Source: Candidatus Altimarinota bacterium
GTDB lineage: Bacteria > Patescibacteriota > Gracilibacteria > UBA4473
Assembly: GCA_027028725.1 (NCBI GenBank)
Contig: JALVIB010000030.1
Span: forward strand, 1 to 34,283
DNA length: 34,283 nucleotides
Reading direction: 5' to 3'
A program made the translations under genes and the position numbers. This document shows positions 8,770 through 16,029 of this stretch, in pieces (positions within the stretch are counted from its first letter, which is position 1; each line of letters begins with the position of its first letter). The notes beneath the pieces were generated by a model. That model ran no database searches and was not told the origin of the DNA. It worked only from the letters and a program-made list of their open reading frames with translations.

Positions 8770-10164
8770 ATGCCTCATTATAAACGAAATATTCGCTTCT
8801 TGCTTTTTCTGATTATCCCAATTCTTTCTTTCTTATTGGGATGGAGCTTGAATCAGCAACAACACAAAGAAACTTATTCTCAGCTAGTTGCGGAAAATCC
8901 CGCGAAAAAAAAGAATAATTTTTTTGAAAACATTAAACTTCACCGCAAAAGTGATCCTAAAGATGTTAATCTAAGTTTATTTTGGGAAACTTGGAACACT
9001 CTGGATTCAAATTTTATCTATAAAGATCGTTTTGAAGACCAAAAACAAGTTTACGGAGCAATTAAAGGTTTGGTGAAATCAGTTGACGATCCTTACACCG
9101 TTTTTTTCACACCAGAAGAAACCGCCGAATTTGAAAAATCAATGCAGGACGAGGTTTTTACAGGAATTGGTGCAGAAATCGCGGTTAAACACGGAGTTCT
9201 GACAATTGTTTCACCGCTCAAAGGTTCGCCTGCAGAACTCGCGGGATTGCGCGCCGGAGACAAAGTTTTTTCTATTGATGAAGAACCAAGTTTAGAAATG
9301 TCGGCTGAGGAAGCGGTGACCAAAATTCGCGGACCAAAAGGCGAGCCGGTTGTTTTGGAAGTTTTGCGAGACGATGAAACCAAACCAGTTAAAATCACAA
9401 TTGTTCGCGACGATATTGTGAATAAAAGTTTAACTTGGAAAATGGAGGACGACATTGCAGTAATAGAAATCACGCAATTTGGAGAAGATTTAGAAGCACT
9501 TTTTGCTGAAGCCGTGCCAGAAATTTTACTTAAAAAACCGCGCGCGATGATTATTGATTTACGAAACAACGGCGGAGGGCTTCTCGACACGAGTGTAAAA
9601 CTGATGAACGAATTTTTTGATAAAAAAGTTTTGGTAACAACCAAAGGTCGTAAAGTTGGAGAAACTGGCGATTTAGAAAGTGATAACGGCGGAGCGTTTT
9701 TGGATATTCCAGTCGTGATTTTGGTAAACAAAGGAACCGCTTCGGCTTCGGAAATTTTCGCGGGAGCTTTCCAAGACTACGATCGCGGAGTGATTATCGG
9801 TGAAAAAACTTTCGGAAAAGGAGTTGTCCAAAACCTAATTCCGTTGTCTGGTGGAGCAACTCTGAAAGTTACGATTGCCGAATGGCTGACGCCAAAAGGT
9901 CGTTCGATAAACGATGACGGAATTTCGCCAGATATTGAGGCCGTACGGACAATGGAAGATTACGATAACGACCTTGATCCTGTGATGGACGAGGCGTTTA
10001 GAGTTTTGAATAATGACGGAGCTTACGAGCAGGTTTTTCAAGATAAACAAGAAAAAGCTGACAAATCCCGCGAAATTAGCGAAAATGAGACTGATGAAAA
10101 AATTGTGGACGAAAATTCAGAACCTGTGGAAGAAGATAATTCCGAAACAGAAACAAATGAGTAA
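8770..10164 (+). CDS. ctpA: S41 C-terminal processing protease (CtpA/Prc-like)
   Basis: A membrane-anchored serine protease of 464 residues acting outside the membrane. An N-terminal anchor (about 8-26) is followed by a helical region and a PDZ domain (about 125-205, with the GLRAGDK signature). The catalytic S41 domain shows DLRNNGGGLLD (263-273), GTASASE with the likely nucleophile Ser325, and FGKGVVQ with Lys350; the 25-residue Ser-Lys spacing matches the family. The C-terminus (about 430-464) is an acidic tail. Translated motif copies appear as NPAK (43-46), in the low-complexity linker. The gene ends 8 bp inside gmk, which suggests translational coupling. The symbol is by family; the substrate is unknown. 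Confidence 0.93.
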   Translation: MPHYKRNIRFLLFLIIPILSFLLGWSLNQQQHKETYSQLVAENPAKKKNNFFENIKLHRKSDPKDVNLSLFWETWNTLDSNFIYKDRFEDQKQVYGAIKGLVKSVDDPYTVFFTPEETAEFEKSMQDEVFTGIGAEIAVKHGVLTIVSPLKGSPAELAGLRAGDKVFSIDEEPSLEMSAEEAVTKIRGPKGEPVVLEVLRDDETKPVKITIVRDDIVNKSLTWKMEDDIAVIEITQFGEDLEALFAEAVPEILLKKPRAMIIDLRNNGGGLLDTSVKLMNEFFDKKVLVTTKGRKVGETGDLESDNGGAFLDIPVVILVNKGTASASEIFAGAFQDYDRGVIIGEKTFGKGVVQNLIPLSGGATLKVTIAEWLTPKGRSINDDGISPDIEAVRTMEDYDNDLDPVMDEAFRVLNNDGAYEQVFQDKQEKADKSREISENETDEKIVDENSEPVEEDNSETETNE

Positions 10165-10804
10165 AAATCCCGTGAAAAAATCAACCTCACCCCAACCCTC
10201 CAGAGAACTCGGGACTAGAAGGAGAGGGAGGAAAAAAGGAAAGATTTTCTTTATTTCTGGTCCGTCAGGAGTGGGCAAAGGTACACTTATCTCGGCACTT
10301 CGCGAAAGACATCCCGACTGGGCATTCCCGCCGAGTTGTACAACTCGTGATCCGCGAGCGGGCGAGGTTGATGGAATTACTTACTATTTTATTTCGCGGG
10401 AAAAATTCCGCGAAAAAATTGAAGCCGGTGAGTTTCTGGAATACGCCGAAGTTCATCAGGGGAACCTTTACGGGACTTTGCGCGACAAACTCTTAAATCC
10501 CGCGAAAAATGGGAAAATCGTTATTCGTGAATTTGATGTGCAGGGATTTGACCAAGCCCGCCGGAAACTAAATCGCGAAGATTATATTTCGATTTTTCTG
10601 CAAACCGAAGGTGGAGTTGAGGAATTGGTAAAACGCATCACTTCTCGCGCGCCAATTTCTGAGGAAGAACTCGCGCACCGTATTGAATCGATGAAAAACG
10701 AGTTCGCCCACGCGAAATTGTACGACTATATCGTTTTTTCGCGGGAAAATAAAATTCAGGAAATGGTGGAGGAAGTGGAAGGAATTATTGCGGAAAATAG
10801 CTAG
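10157..10804 (+). CDS. gmk: Guanylate kinase
   Basis: Phosphorylates GMP to GDP with ATP. It has 215 residues from the ATG at 10157, which overlaps the ctpA stop by 8 bp; the frame is open upstream to 10013, but that part lies over ctpA in another frame. The P-loop is GPSGVGKGT (35-43), then the GMP-binding segment TTRDPRAGEVDGITYYF, and the C-terminal helices of the family. The first 25 or so residues are extra and repeat-derived: SPQPSRELGTRRRGR is the translation of a C/G-rich dispersed repeat (10183-10231), placed just before the first beta strand. Other motif copies translate as SREKFRE and NPAK. Confidence 0.92.
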   Translation: MSKNPVKKSTSPQPSRELGTRRRGRKKGKIFFISGPSGVGKGTLISALRERHPDWAFPPSCTTRDPRAGEVDGITYYFISREKFREKIEAGEFLEYAEVHQGNLYGTLRDKLLNPAKNGKIVIREFDVQGFDQARRKLNREDYISIFLQTEGGVEELVKRITSRAPISEEELAHRIESMKNEFAHAKLYDYIVFSRENKIQEMVEEVEGIIAENS

Positions 10805-10821
10805 GAATAGTTCACAAACTT

Positions 10822-10966
10822 GTAGGGATCCCGAGTACTCGGGACGACCTGTCCACAAAAATCCCGCGAAATTTTGAAATTATTCCTTAATTTTCCCCCC
10901 GCCTTGCGGGGGGACGAGATGCAAGATGAAAAATTAAGGGGGATTTATTTAAAATCCCGCGCCCCC
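10822..10966. repeat. Nested dispersed repeats between gmk and the next gene
   Basis: The stretch holds a 14-bp palindrome CCCGAGTACTCGGG (10829-10842) followed by ACCTGTCC, an exact motif copy (10863), and an inverted pair CCTTAATTTT / AAAATTAAGG (about 10886-10938) that encloses a CCCCCCGCCTTGCGGGGGG hairpin. A further motif copy near 10955 is split by 13 bp (10961-10973); the insert supplies the stop codon of the minus-strand gene at 10967. Confidence 0.7.
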
Positions 10967-11767
10967 CTACACCGAAAAAACATCACAAATTTTCAATTTC
11001 CTCTGCAAAATCTGCTCGGCGCGTTTTTTGGTGAAATTGAGATCGTCGTCCGTGGCAATTTGAAAACTTTTTTTCGCCACCGCCTTGCGGGGCACAGCGG
11101 GATTTTTTTCTACCTCACCCCCGCCCTCTCCTGCTAGAAGAGGGAGTAAAGGAGAATCCTTTAAGTCCGGATTTTGGTCGGAAATCCCCCCAACCCACTT
11201 TATCAAGGGGGAGTTATCGGTAAGTAAATCTGTTAAAAAATAAACTTTCAACTGCGTGCCGGCGAGTTTTTGTAAAATTTGGCGCGTTCTTTTTTCCGCG
11301 AAAATTCCTTCGAGAAAAATCAGCGAATCCACGCGCCAAGTTTTGGCTCGGCGGATGTGTTTCCGTGCTAAACGGCGAAATTCTACGGAGTCGGCTAATC
11401 CTTCGTTCGCCATTTCTCGTAAAATCTGTGTTTCCAAAATGGAAAATTTCGCGGATTTTTCCGCACGCGGATTTTTTTGTCTGTAAGCGAAATTTTGTTT
11501 TGCAAGTTTATTGCAAAAACTCCGCGCATCCTTATTTTTTCTATCAAAAACAATTCCAACTCGTCCGAACTTAGTTTTTTCTTCAACAATTTTTTTAACT
11601 AACAGAAACCAGAAATCTTTTTCTGAAATAGCGTCTTTTTTATCAAAATCCCGCGATTTATTCTCCGAAGCTTTAGCGCAGGAGGAAATTTTTATCCAAA
11701 TTTTTTCCGCCGGATAATTTTTCGCCAAGGCGATTATTCCGAAGTCCGTTCCAACGAATTTTTTCAT
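10967..11767 (-). CDS. Unknown protein with repeat-derived insertions
   Basis: Not recognised. The 266-residue, Lys/Arg-rich protein starts MKKFVGTDFG and has a second hydrophobic strand GIVFD (about 89-93) and a later WRVDSL segment. A strand with DxG plus two later Asp residues could fit an RNase H-like fold, but this is a guess. Three stretches are translations of dispersed repeats: CAKASENKSRDF near residue 29, PLLPLLAGEGGG near 207 and NPAVPRKAVAKK near 223; the last is a motif copy split by a 21-bp insert. It is transcribed away from the pilus operon that starts 69 bp upstream. Open frame and conserved-looking N-terminus support a real gene. Confidence 0.65.
   Translation of the reverse strand: MKKFVGTDFGIIALAKNYPAEKIWIKISSCAKASENKSRDFDKKDAISEKDFWFLLVKKIVEEKTKFGRVGIVFDRKNKDARSFCNKLAKQNFAYRQKNPRAEKSAKFSILETQILREMANEGLADSVEFRRLARKHIRRAKTWRVDSLIFLEGIFAEKRTRQILQKLAGTQLKVYFLTDLLTDNSPLIKWVGGISDQNPDLKDSPLLPLLAGEGGGEVEKNPAVPRKAVAKKSFQIATDDDLNFTKKRAEQILQRKLKICDVFSV
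11078..11098. repeat. 21-bp insert splitting a motif copy
   Basis: TTTCGC (11072-11077) and GGGATTTT (11099-11106) are the two halves of the common motif, separated by exactly 21 bp with the hairpin core CCGCCTTGCGG. One base differs from the copies at 19510 and 22193. It lies in frame within the unknown protein gene. Confidence 0.85.
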
Positions 11768-11835
11768 TTCCCCGCGAAATTAGCAAAAAATTTGTCAAAA
11801 AGCCAATCTTTCCTTTACAATTACAAAAAAACAAA

Positions 11836-12369
11836 ATGAATATAGATTTAGCCGATACAAAATACCAAAAACCAGTTTCTAAAACCACGAAAAATTCGCG
11901 GGATTTTTTGAAAACTTTTCTAATTCTCGCTTTTTTGGGAATTTTGGTCTGGTTTGGAATTCTTTTTTATCAAAAAACCACTTTAGAAAAGGAAAATGCA
12001 CGCTACCAAACTTCAATTGAAACGACAACAGAACGAGTCAAAAAGCTACTTAATTCAGATAATCCCGCGAAAAAAATCGCCGTTGCCAAGACTTTAAACA
12101 AATTAGAAAAAAGACGAATTTTGTGGTCCGAAGTGATGGCGAAAATTATTAAATTAGAAATTCCCGGAATTACTTTTCGTGATTTTTCTGTCGGCGACAA
12201 AGGGCAAATTTCAGCAACTGTTTCCGCGCGAAGTTTCAATTCTGTTCAGCAGTTCGTCAAAAAATTAAATTCCGATGAAAATGTGTCGCAAGTCGTTATC
12301 AATTCGATTCGTTTGGATGAAGCGACTGCGGGCTTGCTGGTGGATTTAAATTTTAACTTTAAATACTAA
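11836..12369 (+). CDS. pilN: Type IV pilus assembly protein PilN
   Basis: Inner-membrane alignment protein of the pilus machine, which pairs with PilO and links to PilM in known systems. The 177 residues show a short cytoplasmic N-terminus (MNIDLADTKYQ, similar in style to the PilM-binding peptide), one membrane helix (about 25-45), a coiled coil (about 46-70) and a ferredoxin-like C-terminal domain. It is the first gene of a plus-strand operon and overlaps pilO by one base (TAATG). Motif translations appear as NSRDF before the membrane helix and NPAKK after the coiled coil. PilM is not in the window. Identification rests on architecture and order with PilO and PilC. Confidence 0.8.
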   Translation: MNIDLADTKYQKPVSKTTKNSRDFLKTFLILAFLGILVWFGILFYQKTTLEKENARYQTSIETTTERVKKLLNSDNPAKKIAVAKTLNKLEKRRILWSEVMAKIIKLEIPGITFRDFSVGDKGQISATVSARSFNSVQQFVKKLNSDENVSQVVINSIRLDEATAGLLVDLNFNFKY

Positions 12370-12890
12370 TGAAAACTTGGAAAATTTTATTCATTGTGAT
12401 TTTGATTAGCGCGATTGGGTTTGGAGTTTTTCCTTTGCGGAAAAAAATCGCGGGATTACGAACAGAAAACCAAAAACTCGCCAAAATTCGCGAGCAAAAA
12501 ATCGCGGAATACGAAGAACTTACTAGCAAGATGCAAAATCCTGATCAAGGAATTGCTGATCCCGAATTAAAAATCCCGCGAAAATTAGCGCAAACGGAAT
12601 TATTGATAGATTTACAAAAAATCGCTTCTCAAACTGGAATTGAATTGCCAGATTCGTGGTCATTTTCCGTCACCAAAGATGCTGATTTGGATATTTCTCA
12701 GTTGGGCGTGTCTTTCTCGATCAAAGGAAGTCGCGGGAATATTTATAAATTTTTACAACTTGTCGAGCAAAACGAAAGATTTATGGATGTCGAAAGATTG
12801 GCTTTGCGGACTTTTTCTGATAACGGAGTACCAACGATAGAAATGCCAATTAATTTAACTGCTTATGCACAAGAAATTGTCGAAAAATAA
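12369..12890 (+). CDS. pilO: Type IV pilus assembly protein PilO
   Basis: 173 residues with a membrane helix (about 5-22), a coiled coil (about 25-58) and a C-terminal domain ending in a beta strand with the hydrophobic pattern of PilO. In known systems it forms a heterodimer with PilN in the periplasm-facing platform. The start ATG overlaps the pilN stop by one base; pilC follows after 12 bp. A motif copy is translated as KIPRK at the junction between coiled coil and domain, another as KKIAGLR at the membrane exit. Confidence 0.8.
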   Translation: MKTWKILFIVILISAIGFGVFPLRKKIAGLRTENQKLAKIREQKIAEYEELTSKMQNPDQGIADPELKIPRKLAQTELLIDLQKIASQTGIELPDSWSFSVTKDADLDISQLGVSFSIKGSRGNIYKFLQLVEQNERFMDVERLALRTFSDNGVPTIEMPINLTAYAQEIVEK

Positions 12891-12902
12891 TCCTGTGGAC
12901 TA

Positions 12903-14087
12903 ATGAATTTGAATTTTAAAATCTCTCCCAAGAATAAAATCCCGCTGCGCCCCGCAAGGCGGCGGCGAAAAATTATTTACGGGGTGACTGATCGGTCAAA
13001 TGATTCTTTGTGGCAAAAAATAAACGACTTTTTAATCGATAATTCACCAATTACCAAGAAAGAAAAAATGGTTTTTTTTAATTCCCTTAAACTTTTAGTC
13101 ACTTCGGGAGTTAATTTTACCAAAGCCATTCACATGATGGCGGAGCGGAGCAAAAATGAGCATTTGAAACGAATTTTACATACCATTGAATACGATATGT
13201 TGAACTCGGGGATGAGATTTTCTGAAGCAATGGCAAAATATCCGCGAGTTTTTAGTGTTTCAGAAATGAAAATGATTTATTCTGGAGAAATCGCGGGGCG
13301 GTTAGAAGAAGTTTTGGAAGCAGTAGCAACGCGAATTCAGAAAAATATCGAAATGGAAATTCGCGTGAAATCGGCGATGATGTATCCGATTACGGTTTTT
13401 ATCGCGATAATTTTGGCGGGAATAGTGGTGATGCTTTTTGTCGTGCCAAAATTTGAAGCAATGTTCGCGAGTTTTGGGAGTGATTTGCCGATTGCGACCA
13501 AAATTATGATTGGAATGTCGCGCTTTTTTCAAGACTACTGGTGGTTTTTGTTATTAATTTTAATTAGTGCTTGGGTAATTTTCCAAAACTGGAAAAAAAG
13601 CGAAGACGGAAAATATCAATGGGACGAGTTTTTATTGAATTTGCCGGGGATTGGTCCATTAATTCGCGATATTCAAACTGCAAAAATCGCGGGAAATTTT
13701 TCCACTCTCTTGGAGTCTGGAATTCCGATTGCCAAAGCGATTCATGTTTTGGGAGAAATTATTGATAACGATGTAATTTCGCAGGTTTTACTGCAAATTG
13801 AACACGAAGTTCGCAAAGGAAAACAAGTTCACGAAGCTTTTGCAGAACACCCAGAACTAGACCCGATTCTGGCAGAAGTGATAGAAATTGGGGAACAATC
13901 GGGAGCAATTCCGCAAGTTTTGCATAAAGTTGGAATGCAGTATGATTTAGAAGTTGACGCGCAGTTGAAAAATTTATCGGCGATGATTGAGCCACTGGTG
14001 ATTTTAATTGTAGGGCTGGCGGTCACCTTTATGGCGTTGGCGATTATGACACCAATTATGAAAATGCAATCGCTTTTTGCCGGCTAA
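12903..14087 (+). CDS. pilC: Type IV pilus inner-membrane platform protein PilC
   Basis: 394 residues with two T2SSF domains (about 57-180 and 262-384), each with the typical LLxSGxxxxxAI pattern (LLVTSGVNFTKAI; LLESGIPIAKAI) and GExxG signature (YSGEIAGRLEEV; IGEQSGAIPQV), and three membrane segments. It is the platform on which the pilus motor turns. The N-terminal extension IPLRPARRRRK is encoded by a motif copy split by a 21-bp insert (12944-12964). The assembly and retraction ATPases (PilB, PilT) are not in the window. Confidence 0.93.
   Translation: MNLNFKISPKNKIPLRPARRRRKIIYGVTDRSNDSLWQKINDFLIDNSPITKKEKMVFFNSLKLLVTSGVNFTKAIHMMAERSKNEHLKRILHTIEYDMLNSGMRFSEAMAKYPRVFSVSEMKMIYSGEIAGRLEEVLEAVATRIQKNIEMEIRVKSAMMYPITVFIAIILAGIVVMLFVVPKFEAMFASFGSDLPIATKIMIGMSRFFQDYWWFLLLILISAWVIFQNWKKSEDGKYQWDEFLLNLPGIGPLIRDIQTAKIAGNFSTLLESGIPIAKAIHVLGEIIDNDVISQVLLQIEHEVRKGKQVHEAFAEHPELDPILAEVIEIGEQSGAIPQVLHKVGMQYDLEVDAQLKNLSAMIEPLVILIVGLAVTFMALAIMTPIMKMQSLFAG
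12944..12964. repeat. 21-bp insert splitting a motif copy (pilC leader)
   Basis: TCCC (12940-12943) and GCGAAA (12965-12970) are the motif halves. The 21-bp insert is the reverse complement of those at 11078, 19510 and 22193, with one base changed. It preserves the pilC frame. Confidence 0.85.
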
Positions 14088-14090
14088 ACA

Positions 14091-14221
14091 TAACCCCTAA
14101 ATCCCCTTATCAGGGGACTTATCCAGAAAATCCCGCGAAATTTATAAGAAATAAAATGAGTAGTAATTCTAAAAAACAAACTCAAAATAAATTTCCCCCT
14201 GATAAGGGGGTCAGGGGGTTA
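14091..14221. repeat. Inverted-repeat element carrying a pseudopilin start codon
   Basis: The left arm (14091-14118, starting TAACCCCTAAATCCCC) and right arm (14194-14221, ending GGGGGTTA) are inverted copies matching at about 22 of 28 positions. Each arm also holds its own hairpin (CCCCTTATCAGGGG type). Between the arms lie one exact TCCCGCGA motif and the ATG with the first dozen codons of the next gene. A second element with the same design is at 15912-16029. The shape is like a REPIN (two inverted REP hairpins). Confidence 0.8.
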
Positions 14222-14785
14222 AATTGTGGATTTACTTTGATTGAATTATTGGTAACAATGTCAATTATCGCGATTTTATTCGCGGTGGGAATGCCGGCGT
14301 TTTCAGATTTTCAAAAAACTTCTCGACTCAAAGAATCCGCGGAAACTTTGGAAACAGCTTTTGGCGAAGCTTTTTCGAGCGCGCGTTCCCGACCGGAATG
14401 TTTTGTGTTTTCGGGATCAGGGAATTCTTTGAAATTAGAAAGTTTTGATAAAACTTGCGAAGGAAATGCAAAAAATTCCCGCGAAATTTCTCTAAACCCT
14501 GGAGTGGAAATTTCTGAAAATTTTAAGATTAAATTCAAACCACCATTTGGTGATTTGGAGCTTGTTGAAGGAGATCTTGAAGATGAAAGTGATGAATTAA
14601 AAATAAAACTGTGTAATAAAGATTGTGTGAATTTTGTGGTTTATCAAAAATCGGGATTGTTGACGAGAAAATCCCGCGAAATTTCGGGGGAGAGTGTTTC
14701 CAAGTCCGGACTTAAAGTCCTGAGTTTTGTCTCAAGTCCGGACTTAGAAAAACACTCGGGAAATTCTAACCACTCAAGACAATGA
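14156..14785 (+). CDS. Pseudopilin, GspH/FimT-like
   Basis: 209 residues with a class III prepilin signal: cleavage expected after Gly25 in NCG|FTLIELL, Glu at +5 (Glu30), then a hydrophobic helix. The mature part resembles minor pilins of the FimT/GspH group. The 25-residue leader is long, and FPPDKGVRGL inside it is the translation of the right arm of the repeat element at 14194-14221. The C-terminus (SKSGLKVLSFVSSPDL) translates a pair of AAGTCCGGACTT palindromes (14702 and 14734), so both ends of the protein are repeat-built. It overlaps the next gene by 4 bp (ATGA). Confidence 0.82.
   Translation: MSSNSKKQTQNKFPPDKGVRGLNCGFTLIELLVTMSIIAILFAVGMPAFSDFQKTSRLKESAETLETAFGEAFSSARSRPECFVFSGSGNSLKLESFDKTCEGNAKNSREISLNPGVEISENFKIKFKPPFGDLELVEGDLEDESDELKIKLCNKDCVNFVVYQKSGLLTRKSREISGESVSKSGLKVLSFVSSPDLEKHSGNSNHSRQ
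14702..14745. repeat. AAGTCCGGACTT pair inside a coding end
   Basis: Perfect palindromes at 14702-14713 and 14734-14745, 32 bp apart from start to start, in the last 85 bp of the GspH-like gene. Confidence 0.85.
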
Positions 14786-15258
14786 GAACGAAACAAAAAG
14801 GATTTGCTTTAATTGAAGTGATTGTTTCCATTGTGATTTTGTCGCTGGTTTTGGTAGCTGCGGTGGGACTTTTGTATTCCGTGGGACAAGCGGTAGAAAC
14901 CAACCGCGACCGCTTAACCGCGACTTATTTAGCGCAGGAGTGTTTGGAACTAGTCCGTAACGCCCGCGATACTTCTTGGAAAAACTACGAGCCATGGGAT
15001 TGCGCATGGAAAGAAACAACGCCTTGTGAGGGAAAACAGATTGTAAACCTGATTAAACAAAATCCAGTAATGATAAATGAAGAAAGTACAAAATTTTCGC
15101 GGGATTTTCAGGTAGAATCAATTGAGAATGTTTTGCAAGCACAAAGAAGCAGAACCTTATCGAATTCCGAAGAAGTGAAAATAACTTGCACCGTCTCGTG
15201 GGGCGAGAATTCCAAACTATCCATTTCGGAAATACTTACTAACTGGCGGAAAAGATGA
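14782..15258 (+). CDS. Pseudopilin, GspI/PilV-like
   Basis: 158 residues with a short leader MRTKQKG| and mature N-terminus FALIEVIVS, Glu at +5 (Glu12). The pattern LIEVIVSIVILSL and the short C-terminal domain with QECLELVRNARD match PilV/GspI minor pilins. It overlaps both neighbours by ATGA, which implies translational coupling. One motif copy is translated as FSRDF. The leader here has no repeat insertion, unlike its three sister pseudopilins. Confidence 0.82.
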   Translation: MRTKQKGFALIEVIVSIVILSLVLVAAVGLLYSVGQAVETNRDRLTATYLAQECLELVRNARDTSWKNYEPWDCAWKETTPCEGKQIVNLIKQNPVMINEESTKFSRDFQVESIENVLQAQRSRTLSNSEEVKITCTVSWGENSKLSISEILTNWRKR

Positions 15259-15914
15259 GAAAAATTTGGGAAAAAGTTTTTGGTAAAATCCCCCTCAATC
15301 CCCCTTTAAAGAAAGGGGGAGGCTCGCAGCAGGTGAAACAGGATGAAAAAAATAAAAAATTTTCCTTTTTCATCCCCCTTTTTTCAAAGGGGGACAAGAA
15401 GCAGGGAATAAGGCAAAGGGGGATTTTAATCAGAAATTTCGCGGGATTTTCCCTCATCGAATTGCTGGTGGCAATGACCATTGGTGGCGTGATTTTGACC
15501 GCAGTGATGACTAGTTATGTGGCAATGACCAAGACGAGTTTGCGACTGGATTTGGCGCGCCAGATGCAGAAAGAAACAAATTTCGCGGTAATTCGAATGG
15601 TGGATAAAATTCGGAATTATCCGATTAAAAATTGTGATGAGAAAAAATTAGTTTTGCAAAACAGACAAGGACATGAAATTACTTTTAAATTTTTGTTAGA
15701 AAATAAACAACAATTAACTCTCAATGAACAACCGCTTTTTTCGGAAAATATCGCGGTCGATGACGGACATTTTGATTGTAAAGGACTTGATGATGAAGAA
15801 AATCCCGCGAAAATTCAGCCCCGCGTGCAGATTTATCTCCAAGTTTCCGCGAAAAAAGATCCCGAAATCACCAACCGCGTGCAGACGACTATTTCTTCAC
15901 GAATTTTTAACTAA
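15255..15914 (+). CDS. Pseudopilin, GspJ/PilW-like, with a 64-residue leader
   Basis: 219 residues. The prepilin site is FAG|FSLIELLVAMT with Gly64 and Glu at +5 (Glu69), followed by a helix and a GspJ-like domain. The start at 15255 overlaps the previous stop as ATGA, which supports it, but it leaves a leader of 64 residues instead of the usual 6-25. Nearly all of this leader (about residues 10-58) is the translation of a repeat unit (15285-15430) of the family found at 1-405. There is no ATG between the repeat and the cleavage site; a GTG at about codon 27 or a non-standard start near codon 57 are alternatives. The stop codon TAA is the first three bases of the next repeat element. Confidence 0.8.
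   Translation: MRKIWEKVFGKIPLNPPLKKGGGSQQVKQDEKNKKFSFFIPLFSKGDKKQGIRQRGILIRNFAGFSLIELLVAMTIGGVILTAVMTSYVAMTKTSLRLDLARQMQKETNFAVIRMVDKIRNYPIKNCDEKKLVLQNRQGHEITFKFLLENKQQLTLNEQPLFSENIAVDDGHFDCKGLDDEENPAKIQPRVQIYLQVSAKKDPEITNRVQTTISSRIFN
15285..15430. repeat. Copy of the 160-bp repeat inside a pseudopilin leader
   Basis: The order of parts matches the unit at 1-405: AAAATCCCCCTCAATCCCC, a CCCCCTTTAAAGAAAGGGGG hairpin, a GC-AGCAGG spacer, an A-rich stretch, TTTTCCTTTTT, and a second C/G-run hairpin. A TTTCGCGGGATTTT motif follows directly at 15436-15449 and encodes the cleavage region NFAGF. Confidence 0.75.
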
Positions 15915-16029
15915 CCCCTAAATCCCCTTATCAGGGGACTTTAAAAATCCCGCGAAAATATAAAAAAATGAATAAATTAAAAAAACGAATACGAAACATC
16001 TTCCCCCTGACAAGGGGGCGAGGGGGTTT
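15912..16029. repeat. Second inverted-repeat element carrying a start codon
   Basis: The left arm 15912-15939 is identical over 28 bases to the left arm at 14091-14118. The right arm 16002-16029 is an inverted, diverged copy. One TCCCGCGA motif (15947) and the ATG of the PilX/GspK-like gene (15968) lie between. The left arm supplies the TAA stop of the preceding gene. Confidence 0.82.

Noticed and set aside
9093..9731. Antisense open frame of 212 codons within ctpA
   Set aside because: The plus strand encodes the PDZ and S41 domains with catalytic residues; the antisense protein is Ser/Lys-rich noise from codon complementarity.
10013..10156. Longer N-terminus for guanylate kinase
   Set aside because: The extra 48 codons overlap ctpA in another frame, are Lys-rich and have no family counterpart; the ATG at 10157 overlaps the ctpA stop as expected for coupling.
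11673..11700. Motif copy split by an insert near CAKASEN
   Set aside because: The motif half TCCCGCGA here is intact (11647) and the hairpin repeat lies next to it, not within it.
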